Below, in pieces: positions 8,742-18,238 of a DNA stretch of 64,000 nucleotides; position 1 is the first letter of the stretch; the number at the start of each line of letters is the position of its first letter. The stretch spans positions 11,920 to 75,919 of the forward strand of contig CAJUIS010000011.1 in the NCBI GenBank assembly GCA_910586645.1. Direction: 5' to 3'. Both the position numbers and the translations under genes were made by a program. A model generated the notes under the pieces. It did not search any database. It was not told the origin of the DNA and worked only from the letters and a program-made list of their open reading frames with translations. Source of the stretch: an uncultured Lachnospiraceae bacterium. Its GTDB lineage: Bacteria; Bacillota; Clostridia; Lachnospirales; Lachnospiraceae.

Positions 8742-9544
8742 TGGCGAGACAAAAGCGGGAAGAGGCGCCAAAAGGCTCACCGGCATGGATGGCCACGTTT
8801 AGCGATTTGATGAATCTGCTGCTGTGTTTCTTCGTGTTGCTTTTTTCGATGTCCACAGTCGATGCGAAGAAGTTTGAGATGGTAGTTGCCTCTATGCAGA
8901 GCAGTTTCAGCGTATTGCCTGCCGGCGGTTCTTCCATCGGAGAGGGAGAGCTGGTTTCTTCTGGCGTCAGCCAGCTGAAAGAATTCAGTATGTTTTTCGA
9001 ACAGTTCAATTCGGAAGGCGAAAAAGAAGCGCAGGAGGAAAAAGAACTGAAAGAGGAATACGAAGAGGCTGCCCTGAAAGAGTCGGAAGAGATGGCGGAA
9101 GAAGTCAGCAGCCAGGCAACCGGCTATGGAATCCAGAATCAGGTGGAAGTAGACTTTAATGCGGAATATGTTCTTCTGACACTGAATGGAGCGCTGCTTT
9201 TTGATTCGGGAAAATCTGAAATCAGAACGGAAGCACACTCTTTGGTGGATAAGATTGGAGCAATCCTTTCAAATTATAACAGCAACATCATAGAGATTGA
9301 AGGCCATACAGACAATGTTCCGATTTCGAACGACAAATATGAGAATAACGATGTGCTTTCTATGTACCGCGCCCTTCAGGTGGCGGATTACATCAGAGGC
9401 ATTACGAATCTGGAACCAAGTCTTTTGAAGTCTTCGGGAAGAGGGGAATACGTCCCGATTGCAGATAATGCGACTCCGGAAGGGCGGGCAAGAAATCGAA
9501 GGGTTGAGATTAAGATTTACAATTCTTATAGTTCAAATCAATAA
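8741..9544 (+). CDS. motB: MotB, flagellar stator subunit with OmpA-like domain
   Basis: A single N-terminal membrane helix with WMATFSDLMNLLLCFFVLLF holds the ion-binding Asp (in TFSDLMN). A long linker follows, then an OmpA/MotB peptidoglycan-binding domain (about residues 145-260) with LLFDSGKSEIR, IEGHTDNVPI and the closing RARNRRVEIKI. The start is a GTG that overlaps the motA stop. The Asp-containing helix is compatible with a proton-driven stator, but ion use cannot be fixed from sequence alone. Confidence 0.93.
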   Translation: MARQKREEAPKGSPAWMATFSDLMNLLLCFFVLLFSMSTVDAKKFEMVVASMQSSFSVLPAGGSSIGEGELVSSGVSQLKEFSMFFEQFNSEGEKEAQEEKELKEEYEEAALKESEEMAEEVSSQATGYGIQNQVEVDFNAEYVLLTLNGALLFDSGKSEIRTEAHSLVDKIGAILSNYNSNIIEIEGHTDNVPISNDKYENNDVLSMYRALQVADYIRGITNLEPSLLKSSGRGEYVPIADNATPEGRARNRRVEIKIYNSYSSNQ

Positions 9545-9565
9545 AAATCAGAAAGGAACAGGCAA

Positions 9566-10087
9566 ATGAAGAAGAATCTTATTACGGTTGTTATTTTGGC
9601 GTTGGTTTTAGTGAATTTGGTTTTGACGGCTATTTTGACGATTACAATTCTGCCGCAGACCAAAAAGGCGAATGATTTGATTACTCAGGTGTGCAGTGCA
9701 ATCAATCTGGAGCTTCAGAGCGGAACCGTCACATCAAATTCCATGAGCGTTCCGATTGATCAGCTGGCCAGTTATGATCTTCCGGAACCGCTGACGATCA
9801 ATTTGAAAGACAGCGGAGACGGGAAAACGCATTATGCAACAGTCAGAGTTTCACTCTCCATGAATAAGGATAACGATGATTTTAAAGAGTACGGGGAAGC
9901 TGAGAAGATGGCGGAAAGAGAAAGCTTGATTAAGAGTGAGGTAAACGCCGTGATTTCCGGATTTACATATGAAGAGTTTACATCAGATCAGCAAAAAGTT
10001 CAGGACGCGGTTCTGGCGAACCTTCAGAAGCTGTTCAGTTCTGATTTTATTGTCAGCGTAGGCTTTTCTGAAGTTACAGCTCAGTAA
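9566..10087 (+). CDS. fliL: FliL, stator-associated flagellar membrane protein
   Basis: A 173-residue protein with one N-terminal membrane helix (LITVVILALVLVNLVLTAIL) and an extracytoplasmic domain ending in a FliL-like strand-helix pattern (EVNAVISGFTYEEF, DAVLANLQKLF, VGFSEVTAQ). FliL surrounds and stabilises stator units. The sequence is diverged, so position between motB and fliM carries much of the weight. AGAAAGGA precedes the ATG. Confidence 0.8.
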   Translation: MKKNLITVVILALVLVNLVLTAILTITILPQTKKANDLITQVCSAINLELQSGTVTSNSMSVPIDQLASYDLPEPLTINLKDSGDGKTHYATVRVSLSMNKDNDDFKEYGEAEKMAERESLIKSEVNAVISGFTYEEFTSDQQKVQDAVLANLQKLFSSDFIVSVGFSEVTAQ

Positions 10088-10096
10088 GATGCCTTA

Positions 10097-10130
10097 CAGG
10101 GATTCCTTTGTGTGCGGAAGAACGCACAAT
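10097..10130 (+). other. Hairpin element in the fliL-fliM spacer
   Basis: The spacer holds AGG-gatt-CCT directly followed by TGTGCG-gaagaa-CGCACA. The same order of motifs, CAGGG..CCTTTGTG..TGCGGAA, recurs in the spacer before cheD (23321-23356). It may be a small RNA structure that affects translation or processing. Confidence 0.4.
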
Positions 10131-10167
10131 AGATAGAAAAAACGCATTAGGCAGGTGGTGAAATTTC

Positions 10168-11148
10168 ATGGGTGACGTGTTGTCCCAAAGCGAAATCGAT
10201 AGTTTGCTTCAGGCGTTAAGCGACGGTGAACTCGATGTAGATGAAATGAAAGATGCTCCGGAGAAACTGGTGAAGAACTACGATTTTGCAAGACCTTCCA
10301 AATTCTCCAAAGAGCATTTAAGGACTTTGGAAATTATATTTGAGCATTACGGGAGGTTATTATCCACCAATCTTCCGGTATATTTGAGAAAAAGCGTTCA
10401 GATTGAGGTGATGAATTCTGAGGCTGTTACATATTCGGAGTTTTCCAATGCGCTTTCTAATCCGGTTTTGCTGGGGATTGTGGATATGGAACCGTTAAAC
10501 GGCAGCATTATTCTGGAGATGGCTTCGAATCTTGGTTATACGGCAGTGGATCGTATGCTGGGAGGAATGGGAGTGCCATTGGATAAGAGCCGGGAGTTTT
10601 CAGAAATAGAGCTCCTTATTATTGAACGGATTATGACGGTGTGCGTGGAACTTTTAAGCGAACCGTGGCAGAATGTGGTGGAAATTCATCCAAGACTGGA
10701 GCGGATTGAAACAAATTCACAGTTTGCACAGTTTATATCTCCAAGCGAGATGATAGCGCTTGTGACGATTAATATCCGTGTTGGTGAGGTGGAAGGCCTG
10801 ATGAATATCTGTCTTCCGTTTATGACGCTTGAACCCGTGATGGATAAATTGAATACGAAATTTTGGTATTCAAATATTAAGAGAGATGATGAGGTTGAGT
10901 ATACGGAGGCAATTCAGAGTCTGATTTCAAGAGCTCCGGTACCGATTAAAGCTTATCTTGGAAGAAGCACAGTTTCTGTGCAGGACTTTACAAATCTTCA
11001 AATTGGGGATATCATTCGTTTGGATTCAAAAGTAGATAAAGAACTGGACGTGTACGTTGGGAGTATACGCAAATTTACTGCATTGCCGGGAGCGTCCGGC
11101 AACCAATATGCGGTAAGAGTTACATCAGTAATCGGAGAGGAGCAATAA
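10168..11148 (+). CDS. fliM: FliM, flagellar motor switch protein
   Basis: The N-terminus MGDVLSQSEIDSLLQAL is the classic phospho-CheY binding peptide of FliM. The CheC-like middle domain follows (residues about 40-230, with GGMGVPLD), and a C-terminal SpoA/FliN-like domain closes the protein (TVSVQDFTNLQIGDIIRLD). FliM forms the C-ring that switches rotation direction. A GCAGGTGGTG ribosome site precedes the ATG. It is followed directly by fliY. Confidence 0.95.
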   Translation: MGDVLSQSEIDSLLQALSDGELDVDEMKDAPEKLVKNYDFARPSKFSKEHLRTLEIIFEHYGRLLSTNLPVYLRKSVQIEVMNSEAVTYSEFSNALSNPVLLGIVDMEPLNGSIILEMASNLGYTAVDRMLGGMGVPLDKSREFSEIELLIIERIMTVCVELLSEPWQNVVEIHPRLERIETNSQFAQFISPSEMIALVTINIRVGEVEGLMNICLPFMTLEPVMDKLNTKFWYSNIKRDDEVEYTEAIQSLISRAPVPIKAYLGRSTVSVQDFTNLQIGDIIRLDSKVDKELDVYVGSIRKFTALPGASGNQYAVRVTSVIGEEQ

Positions 11149-11152
11149 GACA

Positions 11153-12301
11153 ATGGATGGAATGTTATCGCAGGAAGAAATTAACGCCTTGTTAAATGAA
11201 CCGGGAGTTTCCGATGTCGGTGAACAACCGCTTACTGATACTGAAAAAGATGCAATAGGCGAAGTTGCAAATATCAGTATGGGAACAGCAGCAACAACAT
11301 TATTTTCGCTGGTAAACAGAAAGGTTGATATATCAACGCCGGTCGTATCTTTTGCCACATGGGAAGACATTGTGGCGGCTTATGAGAGACCGTGTGTGTT
11401 TATTCGAATTGGATATACGGTCGGGCTGGACGGAAGCAATGTCTTAGTGCTGAAGGAACATGATGTAAAAGTAATTACAGATTTGATGATGGGCGGAGAC
11501 GGAACAAATACCGGAGGCGAGCTGGGAGAACTGCATTTGAGTGCAATCAGTGAAGCGATGAACCAGATGATGGGTTCTGCGGCGACTTCATTATCGTCAA
11601 TGCTGAATAAGATGATTGACATCAGCCCTCCCGAAGCGGATGTTGTGGATTTGCAGGAAACTTTGGACGGAGGAGCCATAGACAGTTTTCTGGCCGGAGA
11701 ATTTGTAAAGATTTCATTCCGGATGGAAATTGGCGACTTGGTTGACAGTCAGATTATGCAGCTTTATCCGTTTTCGTTTGCAAGAGAAGTTTTTTCCAGC
11801 ATTTCAAAAAATATGGAGGCGGATGTCGCTTCCGTTGCAAAGCAGCAAAACGATGCGGCGCAGCAGCCTGCGGCTCAGCCCGTTCAGGAGCAGCCGGCAA
11901 TGGGGCAGCCGGTACAGGCGCAGCCTATGATGGGGCAGCCGATGATGGCGGCGCAGCCTATGATGGGACAGCCGATGATGGCGGCGCAGCCTGTAATGTC
12001 GCAGCCGGTAAATGTACAGCCTGCTCAATTCCAGGCGTTTGCATCAGGCATAAGTCCGGCGCTGCAGTCGGAAAACATAGATTTGATTATGGATGTGCCG
12101 CTGGATGTGACGGTTGAATTGGGAAGAACCAGCAAGTCAATTCAGGAAATCCTGGACTTTGTGCCTGGAACAATTATTGAACTGAATAAAATTGCAGGTG
12201 AGCCAATTGACGTTCTTGTAAATGGGAAGTACGTTGCAAAAGGCGAAGTTGTCGTAATTGAAGAGAATTTTGGTGTTAGGATCACAGAAATTATTAAATA
12301 A
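11153..12301 (+). CDS. fliY: FliY, motor switch protein and CheY-P phosphatase
   Basis: FliY fuses a CheC-type phosphatase domain to a FliN C-ring domain, an arrangement typical of Gram-positives. Both phosphatase sites are visible with D/S-x3-E-x2-N spacing: DAIGEVAN (about residue 37) and SAISEAMN (about residue 126). A Gln/Pro/Met-rich linker (about residues 240-285) separates them from the FliN-like end (DVPLDVTVELGRT ... VPGTIIELNK). It starts MDGMLSQEEINALLN. It is expected to sit in the switch complex and dephosphorylate CheY. Confidence 0.93.
   Translation: MDGMLSQEEINALLNEPGVSDVGEQPLTDTEKDAIGEVANISMGTAATTLFSLVNRKVDISTPVVSFATWEDIVAAYERPCVFIRIGYTVGLDGSNVLVLKEHDVKVITDLMMGGDGTNTGGELGELHLSAISEAMNQMMGSAATSLSSMLNKMIDISPPEADVVDLQETLDGGAIDSFLAGEFVKISFRMEIGDLVDSQIMQLYPFSFAREVFSSISKNMEADVASVAKQQNDAAQQPAAQPVQEQPAMGQPVQAQPMMGQPMMAAQPMMGQPMMAAQPVMSQPVNVQPAQFQAFASGISPALQSENIDLIMDVPLDVTVELGRTSKSIQEILDFVPGTIIELNKIAGEPIDVLVNGKYVAKGEVVVIEENFGVRITEIIK
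11918..12008 (+). repeat. 33-bp tandem repeat inside the fliY linker
   Basis: Two near-identical 33-bp units (11918-11950 and 11951-11983, one mismatch) and a partial third (11984-12008) encode the Pro/Met/Gln-rich repeat AQPMMGQPMMA in the FliY linker. Units are a multiple of three, so slippage would change linker length without breaking the frame. Confidence 0.85.
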
Positions 12302-12320
12302 AGAGATAGGAGATTATGAA

Positions 12321-12683
12321 ATGGGAAAAAATATTTTAGTTTGTGATGATGCGGCATTTATGCGGATGATGATTAAAGATATTTTGACAAAAAATGGTTA
12401 TAATATCGCAGGCGAAGCTGAAAATGGACAGAAGGCAGTGGAGAAGTACAACGAAACCAAGCCGGATTTAGTGCTTATGGATATTACCATGCCGGAAATG
12501 GATGGGATCCAGGCTCTGAAAAAGATTAAAGAAATGGATCCGGGCGCATCTGTAATTATGTGTTCAGCAATGGGACAGCAGGCTATGGTAATTGAAGCAA
12601 TCCAGTCAGGCGCAAAAGATTTTATCGTTAAGCCGTTTCAGGCGGAGCGCGTATTGGAAGCTGTGAAAAAGGTTGTAGGTTAA
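12321..12683 (+). CDS. cheY: CheY, chemotaxis response regulator
   Basis: A single 120-residue receiver domain with the acidic pair (LVCDDAAFMR, near residues 8-10), the phospho-acceptor Asp in LVLMDITMPEMDG (about residue 54), the switch Ser in MCSAMG and the Lys in IVKPFQ. CheY-P binds FliM to change motor rotation. The ATG at 12321 follows a TAGGAG ribosome site. It lies between fliY, its phosphatase, and fliO. Confidence 0.93.
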   Translation: MGKNILVCDDAAFMRMMIKDILTKNGYNIAGEAENGQKAVEKYNETKPDLVLMDITMPEMDGIQALKKIKEMDPGASVIMCSAMGQQAMVIEAIQSGAKDFIVKPFQAERVLEAVKKVVG

Positions 12684-12684
12684 T

Positions 12685-13065
12685 ATGTATGGGGTGGCAG
12701 TACAGACATCTTCTTTCTCCAGTTTTCTGCAGTTGATTGGCGTACTGTTGATTTTTATTTTTGTACTCGGGGCGACCTATTTTGCGACACGTCTGATTGC
12801 GGGTTATCAAAAAGGGCAGAGTTTTAACAAAAACCTGAAAGTAATAGAGACTCTGAAGATTACGCCGAATAAGTTTATACAGATTATAGAGGCGGGAGAA
12901 GAATATCTGGTTATCGCAATCGGAAAAGATGAAGTGCGGCTGCTTACGAAACTGACAGGAGAGCAGTTAAAAGAAGTGCCGTCGGAGGAGTATTCTGCCA
13001 AAATGACGGCGGACGGTTTTAAAGAGATCTTGGAAAAAGTAAAAAAACATATACCGAAGAAGTAG
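12685..13065 (+). CDS. fliO: FliO, flagellar export apparatus protein
   Basis: A 126-residue protein with one N-terminal membrane helix (FLQLIGVLLIFIFVLGATYFATR) and a small cytoplasmic domain (IETLKITPNKFIQIIEAGEEYLVIAIG). This matches FliO, which helps assemble FliP in the export gate. It starts 1 nt after the cheY stop, so translation is probably coupled. The low conservation of FliO is offset by its position before fliP. Confidence 0.85.
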   Translation: MYGVAVQTSSFSSFLQLIGVLLIFIFVLGATYFATRLIAGYQKGQSFNKNLKVIETLKITPNKFIQIIEAGEEYLVIAIGKDEVRLLTKLTGEQLKEVPSEEYSAKMTADGFKEILEKVKKHIPKK

Positions 13066-13078
13066 ACAGGAACAGATT

Positions 13079-13975
13079 ATGAGTAAATTTAAAAAGATAT
13101 ATTGCAGGTTCAGTACAGCTTTTGCAATGTTAGTTATGATAATTGCCATTGTGCTGTTGATGGGACAGAATGTTCATGCTACAGGTAATGTCAATAATCC
13201 TCCTTTGGATTATGACGAGGCGGTCGGTGGAATTGACGTGCCGGCAGGGGATGATATTGAAGAGCCTGCTGACCGGAGGAACAGACCATTGGAAGACTCT
13301 ACTTCTGACAGTACGAATGGAGTATATTTCGGTTACAACAATGAGGATGGGACAATATCCGGGTCCATTCGGATTTTGCTGGTACTTACAATTCTTTCAT
13401 TGGCTCCGTCGCTTTTGATTATGCTGACGTCTTTTACCAGAATTATCATTGTTCTGCATTTTTTACGGACAGCGATTGGAACGCAGACGGCTCCGCCCAA
13501 TCAGGTGTTGATAGGACTTGCATTGTTTTTGACTCTTTTTATTATGCAGCCGGTATTTTCAGATATTAATGAAAATGCGATAAAGCCTTTTGATGCGGGG
13601 GAGATTACGCAGGAAGAGGCGATTGAGATTGGCAGCAAACCTTTGCGGGAATTTATGAATGGACAGGTGCAGATTAAGGATATAGATTTGTTTATTCAAA
13701 TTTCCGGAGAGACATATGAAAGTTATGAAGAGGTTCCGTTTTCCGTATTAATTCCAAGTTTTATTTTAAGTGAACTCAGACAGGCTTTTATCATAGGGTT
13801 TATGCTCTATATTCCGTTTATTGTAATTGATATGGTAGTATCTTCTGTGCTCATGTCGATGGGTATGATGATGCTTCCGCCAACGACAATATCCCTTCCG
13901 TTTAAAATTTTACTTTTTATTCTTGCGGATGGCTGGAATATGGTAATTGGGAGTCTGGTTAAGACATTTTATTAG
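13079..13975 (+). CDS. fliP: FliP, flagellar export gate membrane protein
   Basis: A 298-residue FliP with a cleavable signal peptide (hydrophobic AMLVMIIAIVLLM, then NVHA-TG), a periplasmic segment, and the conserved membrane core: LTILSLAPSLLIMLTSFTRIIIVL, RTAIGTQTAPPNQVL and SMGMMMLPPT. FliP, FliQ and FliR form the export gate spiral. The ATG follows a CAGGAAC ribosome site. Confidence 0.94.
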   Translation: MSKFKKIYCRFSTAFAMLVMIIAIVLLMGQNVHATGNVNNPPLDYDEAVGGIDVPAGDDIEEPADRRNRPLEDSTSDSTNGVYFGYNNEDGTISGSIRILLVLTILSLAPSLLIMLTSFTRIIIVLHFLRTAIGTQTAPPNQVLIGLALFLTLFIMQPVFSDINENAIKPFDAGEITQEEAIEIGSKPLREFMNGQVQIKDIDLFIQISGETYESYEEVPFSVLIPSFILSELRQAFIIGFMLYIPFIVIDMVVSSVLMSMGMMMLPPTTISLPFKILLFILADGWNMVIGSLVKTFY

Positions 13976-13999
13976 GAAATTTGATGGGAGGGAGATCTG

Positions 14000-14272
14000 G
14001 TGATTACACAGGGTGATATTATTACGATTGCAAAAGAAGCTATTTATACGATTATTATCGCATCGTCTCCCTTATTGCTTATCTCATTGATTATAGGTTT
14101 GGTTATCAGTATCTTTCAGACTGTGACGTCCATTCAGGAGCAGACGCTTACTTTTGTGCCGAAGATTGTAGCGGTTTTTCTTGGGCTGATGCTGTTTGGT
14201 CCATGGATGATGGACATTCTTTCCAATTTTATGACGCGCCTTTGGACAGATTTTAGCGTATACTTAAGCTAG
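14000..14272 (+). CDS. fliQ: FliQ, flagellar export gate membrane protein
   Basis: A 90-residue protein with two membrane hairpin helices, including LIIGLVISIFQTVTSIQEQTL, the FliQ signature, and a short tail after MMDILSNF. It starts with GTG at 14000 behind a strong GGGAGGGAG ribosome site. The gene sits in the invariant fliP-fliQ-fliR order. Confidence 0.94.
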   Translation: MITQGDIITIAKEAIYTIIIASSPLLLISLIIGLVISIFQTVTSIQEQTLTFVPKIVAVFLGLMLFGPWMMDILSNFMTRLWTDFSVYLS

Positions 14273-14280
14273 GCTGCATT

Positions 14281-15066
14281 ATGGTAAATTATAGCTTTTC
14301 CTTACAGACATTTGAATATTTTATATTGATTTTGGTACGAATATCCTGTTTTGTTTATATAGCCCCTTTTTTTGGGACGCAGAATACGCCGGGGAGGGTG
14401 AAGATTGGATTATCCGTTTTTGTATCCCTGCTGCTGTGTCAGCTTGTTCCGGGAGAGAGCCTTGGATATACAGGGATTGTGGGATATTCCATTATCGTCC
14501 TAAAAGAAGGAATTACAGGATTGCTCATTGGGTTTGCGGCAAACATTTGTAATTCCATTATTTTATTAGCCGGAAATTTAATCGATATGAATATCGGTTT
14601 TTCAATGGCGACAGAATACAATCCGCAGATGCGGACACAGGCAAGCGTTACGGCTAATTTTTACAGTTATTTTGTAATGCTGCTTTTGATTGTTACAAAT
14701 ATGCACCATTATATACTGCGGGCAGTGGCTGATTCTTATCAGCTGATACCGGTCAATGGGCAGGTCTTTCAATGGGATCATCTTTTGCAGGGGATACTTA
14801 CTTATATGGTAAATTCATTTGTAATTGCTTTTCGGATTATTCTTCCGGTATTTGCCTGCATTATGATTTTGAACTGTGTTCTTGGAATTATGGCGAAAGT
14901 TTCTCCGCAGATGAATATGTTTGCGGTAGGTATGCAGCTTAAAGTTCTTGCGGGACTGATTATTTTGTTCTTAACGATTGATCTGTTTATCAATGTGTCA
15001 GATTTTATTTTTGATGAAATGAAACGGACAATGGTATCAATAATAAAAGGAATGTATGAGAGTTGA
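14281..15066 (+). CDS. fliR: FliR, flagellar export gate membrane protein
   Basis: A 261-residue protein with about six membrane helices and the FliR motif LAGNLIDMNIGFSMATEYNPQ near residues 100-120. The C-terminal region includes a further conserved segment (MAKVSPQMNMFAVGMQLK). It completes the FliPQR gate. Its stop TGA overlaps the flhB TTG start (TTGA), which suggests translational coupling. Confidence 0.94.
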   Translation: MVNYSFSLQTFEYFILILVRISCFVYIAPFFGTQNTPGRVKIGLSVFVSLLLCQLVPGESLGYTGIVGYSIIVLKEGITGLLIGFAANICNSIILLAGNLIDMNIGFSMATEYNPQMRTQASVTANFYSYFVMLLLIVTNMHHYILRAVADSYQLIPVNGQVFQWDHLLQGILTYMVNSFVIAFRIILPVFACIMILNCVLGIMAKVSPQMNMFAVGMQLKVLAGLIILFLTIDLFINVSDFIFDEMKRTMVSIIKGMYES

Positions 15067-16190
15067 CAGAATGGGATAATGGCAGGCTTTCCTATCAGCT
15101 TCAGTGGTTTGCGAAAGACGGGCCAGGAGGCGAAAAGACAGAGGAGCCTACGGCAAAAAAATTAGAAGATGCCAGAAAAGACGGCAAAGTTGCAAAAAGC
15201 AAGGAGTTAAACAGCGCGTTTGAACTGGTTGTTTTATTCCTTCTTCTTAAAGTTTTTACATCTTATATCTATCATGGGTTTTTAGAAACATTTTCATATA
15301 CATACGAAAGAATACCGGAGTTTACGGAAAGCGCTGTAAAAGAAATAAATGGAAGAAGTATGTCTGCGTTTTTTCAGCCGGTGCTTGTGGAGATTCTGCA
15401 GCTTTTGCTGCCGTTTTTTGCGGCGGGGCTTATTATCTCTCTGGCAGTCAGTATTTTGCAGGTGGGATGGAAAGTTACGACAAAACCGATGCAGCCAAAG
15501 TTTGACAAGTTCAATCCAATCAATGGATTTAAGCGTTTCTTTTCGAAAGATGCTTTGTTTGAGCTGGTAAAATCAATTGCAAAACTGTTTGTCATTGGGT
15601 ATGTGGCATATACTTCCATTTCAGCGAATAAAGATGAATTATTTGTGTTATATGACATTCCCCTGATGCAGGCCATTATTTTGTGCGGTCAGGTGATTGT
15701 GGATACAGGATTTAAAATTGGTATGGTATATCTGATTGTCGGGCTTGCGGATTTTATCTATCAGAAGCATAAGTTCCATGAAGATATGAAAATGACGAAA
15801 CAGGAAGTAAAAGATGAGTATAAGAATACCGAAGGAAATCCTGAAATTAAGGGAAAACAGAAGCAGAGGATGCAGGAAGCGTCCAGACGGCGTATGATGC
15901 AGGACGTTCCGAAAGCAGACGTTATTATAACGAACCCGACGCATCTTGCCGTTGCGCTGAAATATGACGCCGGTGAGGCGAAGGCTCCCGTTGTGCTTGC
16001 AAAAGGGGAAGATTACCTGGCGCTTAAAATACGGGAAAAAGCAAAAGAGCATCATATTGAAATTGTGGAAAATAAGCCTTTGGCGCGTATGCTTTATGCA
16101 AATGTGGATATTGGACAGGAAATTCCGCCGGAACTTTATCAGGCAGTGGCAGAAGTTTTGGCGATGGTATACAATTTAAAGAATAATTAG
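15063..16190 (+). CDS. flhB: FlhB, export-gate specificity switch
   Basis: FlhB has an N-terminal EKTEEPTAKKLEDARKDGKVAKS segment, four membrane helices (to about residue 230) and a cytoplasmic domain with the self-cleavage motif NPTH at 291-294, cut between Asn and Pro to switch export specificity. It starts with TTG at 15063, which overlaps the fliR stop; no ATG is available before the conserved N-terminus. A related free C-terminal domain is encoded at about 32661. Confidence 0.95.
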   Translation: MTEWDNGRLSYQLQWFAKDGPGGEKTEEPTAKKLEDARKDGKVAKSKELNSAFELVVLFLLLKVFTSYIYHGFLETFSYTYERIPEFTESAVKEINGRSMSAFFQPVLVEILQLLLPFFAAGLIISLAVSILQVGWKVTTKPMQPKFDKFNPINGFKRFFSKDALFELVKSIAKLFVIGYVAYTSISANKDELFVLYDIPLMQAIILCGQVIVDTGFKIGMVYLIVGLADFIYQKHKFHEDMKMTKQEVKDEYKNTEGNPEIKGKQKQRMQEASRRRMMQDVPKADVIITNPTHLAVALKYDAGEAKAPVVLAKGEDYLALKIREKAKEHHIEIVENKPLARMLYANVDIGQEIPPELYQAVAEVLAMVYNLKNN

Positions 16191-16204
16191 AAGGAGGATG
16201 TAAA

Positions 16205-18238
16205 ATGAAGAAAGCGGATGTCGGTGTGGCATTGTATTTGCTCGCAGCAGTAATCTTTTTCATTGTACCGATTCCTCCGGCATTTTTGAGCGCCATGCAG
16301 GCGGTCAATATTGCGTTGGGTCTGGTCATTATGTTCCGGGCGCTGTTTACAAAAGAAGTGCTTGATATGTCGTTTTTTCCGACCTTGCTTTTGTTTACCA
16401 CAATATTCCGTATATCGCTTAACGTTTCTTCCACGCGATCCATTTTAACGGTTGGCGATGCGGGAAACGTAGTGGCGACGTTTGGATCTTTTGTGGGCGG
16501 CAATGATTTGATTATCGGTGCGATTGTATTTATCGTTTTAATTATCATTCAGTTTGTCGTGATTAATAAAGGTTCGGAGCGAGTGGCGGAAGTAACTGCA
16601 AGATTTACCCTGGACGCAATGCCTGGTAAACAGATGGCGATTGATGCAGATTTAAATACGGGAACTATTACAGAAAAGGAAGCAAGAGAGCGTCGTGACA
16701 GGATTCAGTCCGAGTCAAGTTTTTTTGGCAATATGGACGGTGCGACAAAGTATGTCAAGGGAGACGCTACCGCAGGGCTTTTGATTACGTTTGTCAACCT
16801 GATTGGCGGAACTGCGATGGGAATGCTGCGGCAGGGTCTGGATTTTGGCGCTGCGATTGAACAGTATGGCGTTTTGACAATTGGTGACGGTTTGTGCAGC
16901 CAGATCCCTTCTCTTTTGATTTCGCTTGCAACCGGTATACTGGTTACAAAAGCTTCCAATGAGGCGGATTTTGGCTCTGTTCTGGTAGGGCAGCTTTTTG
17001 GCGTGCCGAAGGTGCTTTATATTGTAGGAGCCACAATGTGTTTTCTGGGAATTGCCACGCCGTTTGAATGGTATGTTTTTGTAGGGCTTGGCGCGGCGTT
17101 TATTTTTACGGGCCTTAGCATATCCAGACATATCGGGATTGAGCAGATTGAAGAAGAGGCTTCTATAGATGAAACCGAAGCGGAGGAAATCCGAAAACCG
17201 GAGAACGTGGTATCGCTTTTGCAGGTGGATCCGATCGAGCTGGAGTTTGGTTATGGAATTATTCCTCTGGCTGATGTGAACCAAGGCGGGGATCTTTTAG
17301 ACCGCGTAGTTATGATACGAAGGCAGATTGCGCTTGAGCTAGGAACGGTTGTTCCAATTATTCGTCTCCGCGATAATATTCAGCTCAATCCCAATCAGTA
17401 TATTATTAAAATTAAGGGAATACAGATTACAGAAGGAGAAATTCTTTTCGATCATTACATGGCAATGAATCCCGGATATGTGGAAGAAGAAATTACCGGA
17501 ATACCGACGTTTGAGCCGTCGTTCCATCTTCCGGCTATCTGGATTACGGAAGGACAGCGGGAACGGGCAGAAAGCCTGGGTTACACTGTTGTGGATCCGC
17601 CGTCTATTATTGCCACGCACCTTACGGAAGTTATCCGGATGCACATTGACGAGCTTCTGACAAGGCAGGATGTACAGAATCTGGTTGACAACTTAAAAGA
17701 GAGCAATCCTGTGCTGGTAGACGAATTAGTGCCGAAGCTGCTTGGGCTTGGAGAAGTTCAGAAGGTACTGCAGAATCTGCTGCGGGAGGGCATTTCGATC
17801 AGAGATTTGCTTTCCATATTTGAAACTTTGGCGGATCATGCCGCAACGACAAGAGATACAGACGTTTTGACAGAGTATGTAAGGCAGAGTCTGAAACGTG
17901 CGATATCCGGCAAGTATTTTGCGGCAAATGAAGTGACAAGCGTGATTACGCTGGATCCAAAGACGGAGCAGGATATTATGTCATCAATCAAACAGACGGA
18001 ACAGGGGGCTTATCTGACATTAGATCCGGAGCGTACCAAAGCGATTGTCGCTTCCGTTGAGACAGAGGTGGCAAAGCTGGAAAATATTGGCAAGAACGCG
18101 ATCATTATTACGTCGCCGATTGTAAGAATGTATTTTAAGAAGCTTACGTCGGATTATTTCAGGGATTTGATCGTGGTGTCTTATAATGAAGTGGAATCTA
18201 ATGTTGAATTACAGTCAGTTGGGATGGTGACAGGATAA
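16205..18238 (+). CDS. flhA: FlhA, flagellar export gate
   Basis: FlhA is a 677-residue gate protein with eight N-terminal membrane helices and a large cytoplasmic domain that docks export substrates and chaperones. The conserved FHIPEP-region relatives are visible: RFTLDAMPGKQMAIDADLN and SQIPSLLISLATGILVTKAS, and the C-terminal domain has LIRLRDN-like IIRLRDNIQLNPNQY. AGAAGGAGG precedes the ATG. The stop overlaps the flhF ATG by one base (TAATG). Confidence 0.96.
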   Translation: MKKADVGVALYLLAAVIFFIVPIPPAFLSAMQAVNIALGLVIMFRALFTKEVLDMSFFPTLLLFTTIFRISLNVSSTRSILTVGDAGNVVATFGSFVGGNDLIIGAIVFIVLIIIQFVVINKGSERVAEVTARFTLDAMPGKQMAIDADLNTGTITEKEARERRDRIQSESSFFGNMDGATKYVKGDATAGLLITFVNLIGGTAMGMLRQGLDFGAAIEQYGVLTIGDGLCSQIPSLLISLATGILVTKASNEADFGSVLVGQLFGVPKVLYIVGATMCFLGIATPFEWYVFVGLGAAFIFTGLSISRHIGIEQIEEEASIDETEAEEIRKPENVVSLLQVDPIELEFGYGIIPLADVNQGGDLLDRVVMIRRQIALELGTVVPIIRLRDNIQLNPNQYIIKIKGIQITEGEILFDHYMAMNPGYVEEEITGIPTFEPSFHLPAIWITEGQRERAESLGYTVVDPPSIIATHLTEVIRMHIDELLTRQDVQNLVDNLKESNPVLVDELVPKLLGLGEVQKVLQNLLREGISIRDLLSIFETLADHAATTRDTDVLTEYVRQSLKRAISGKYFAANEVTSVITLDPKTEQDIMSSIKQTEQGAYLTLDPERTKAIVASVETEVAKLENIGKNAIIITSPIVRMYFKKLTSDYFRDLIVVSYNEVESNVELQSVGMVTG

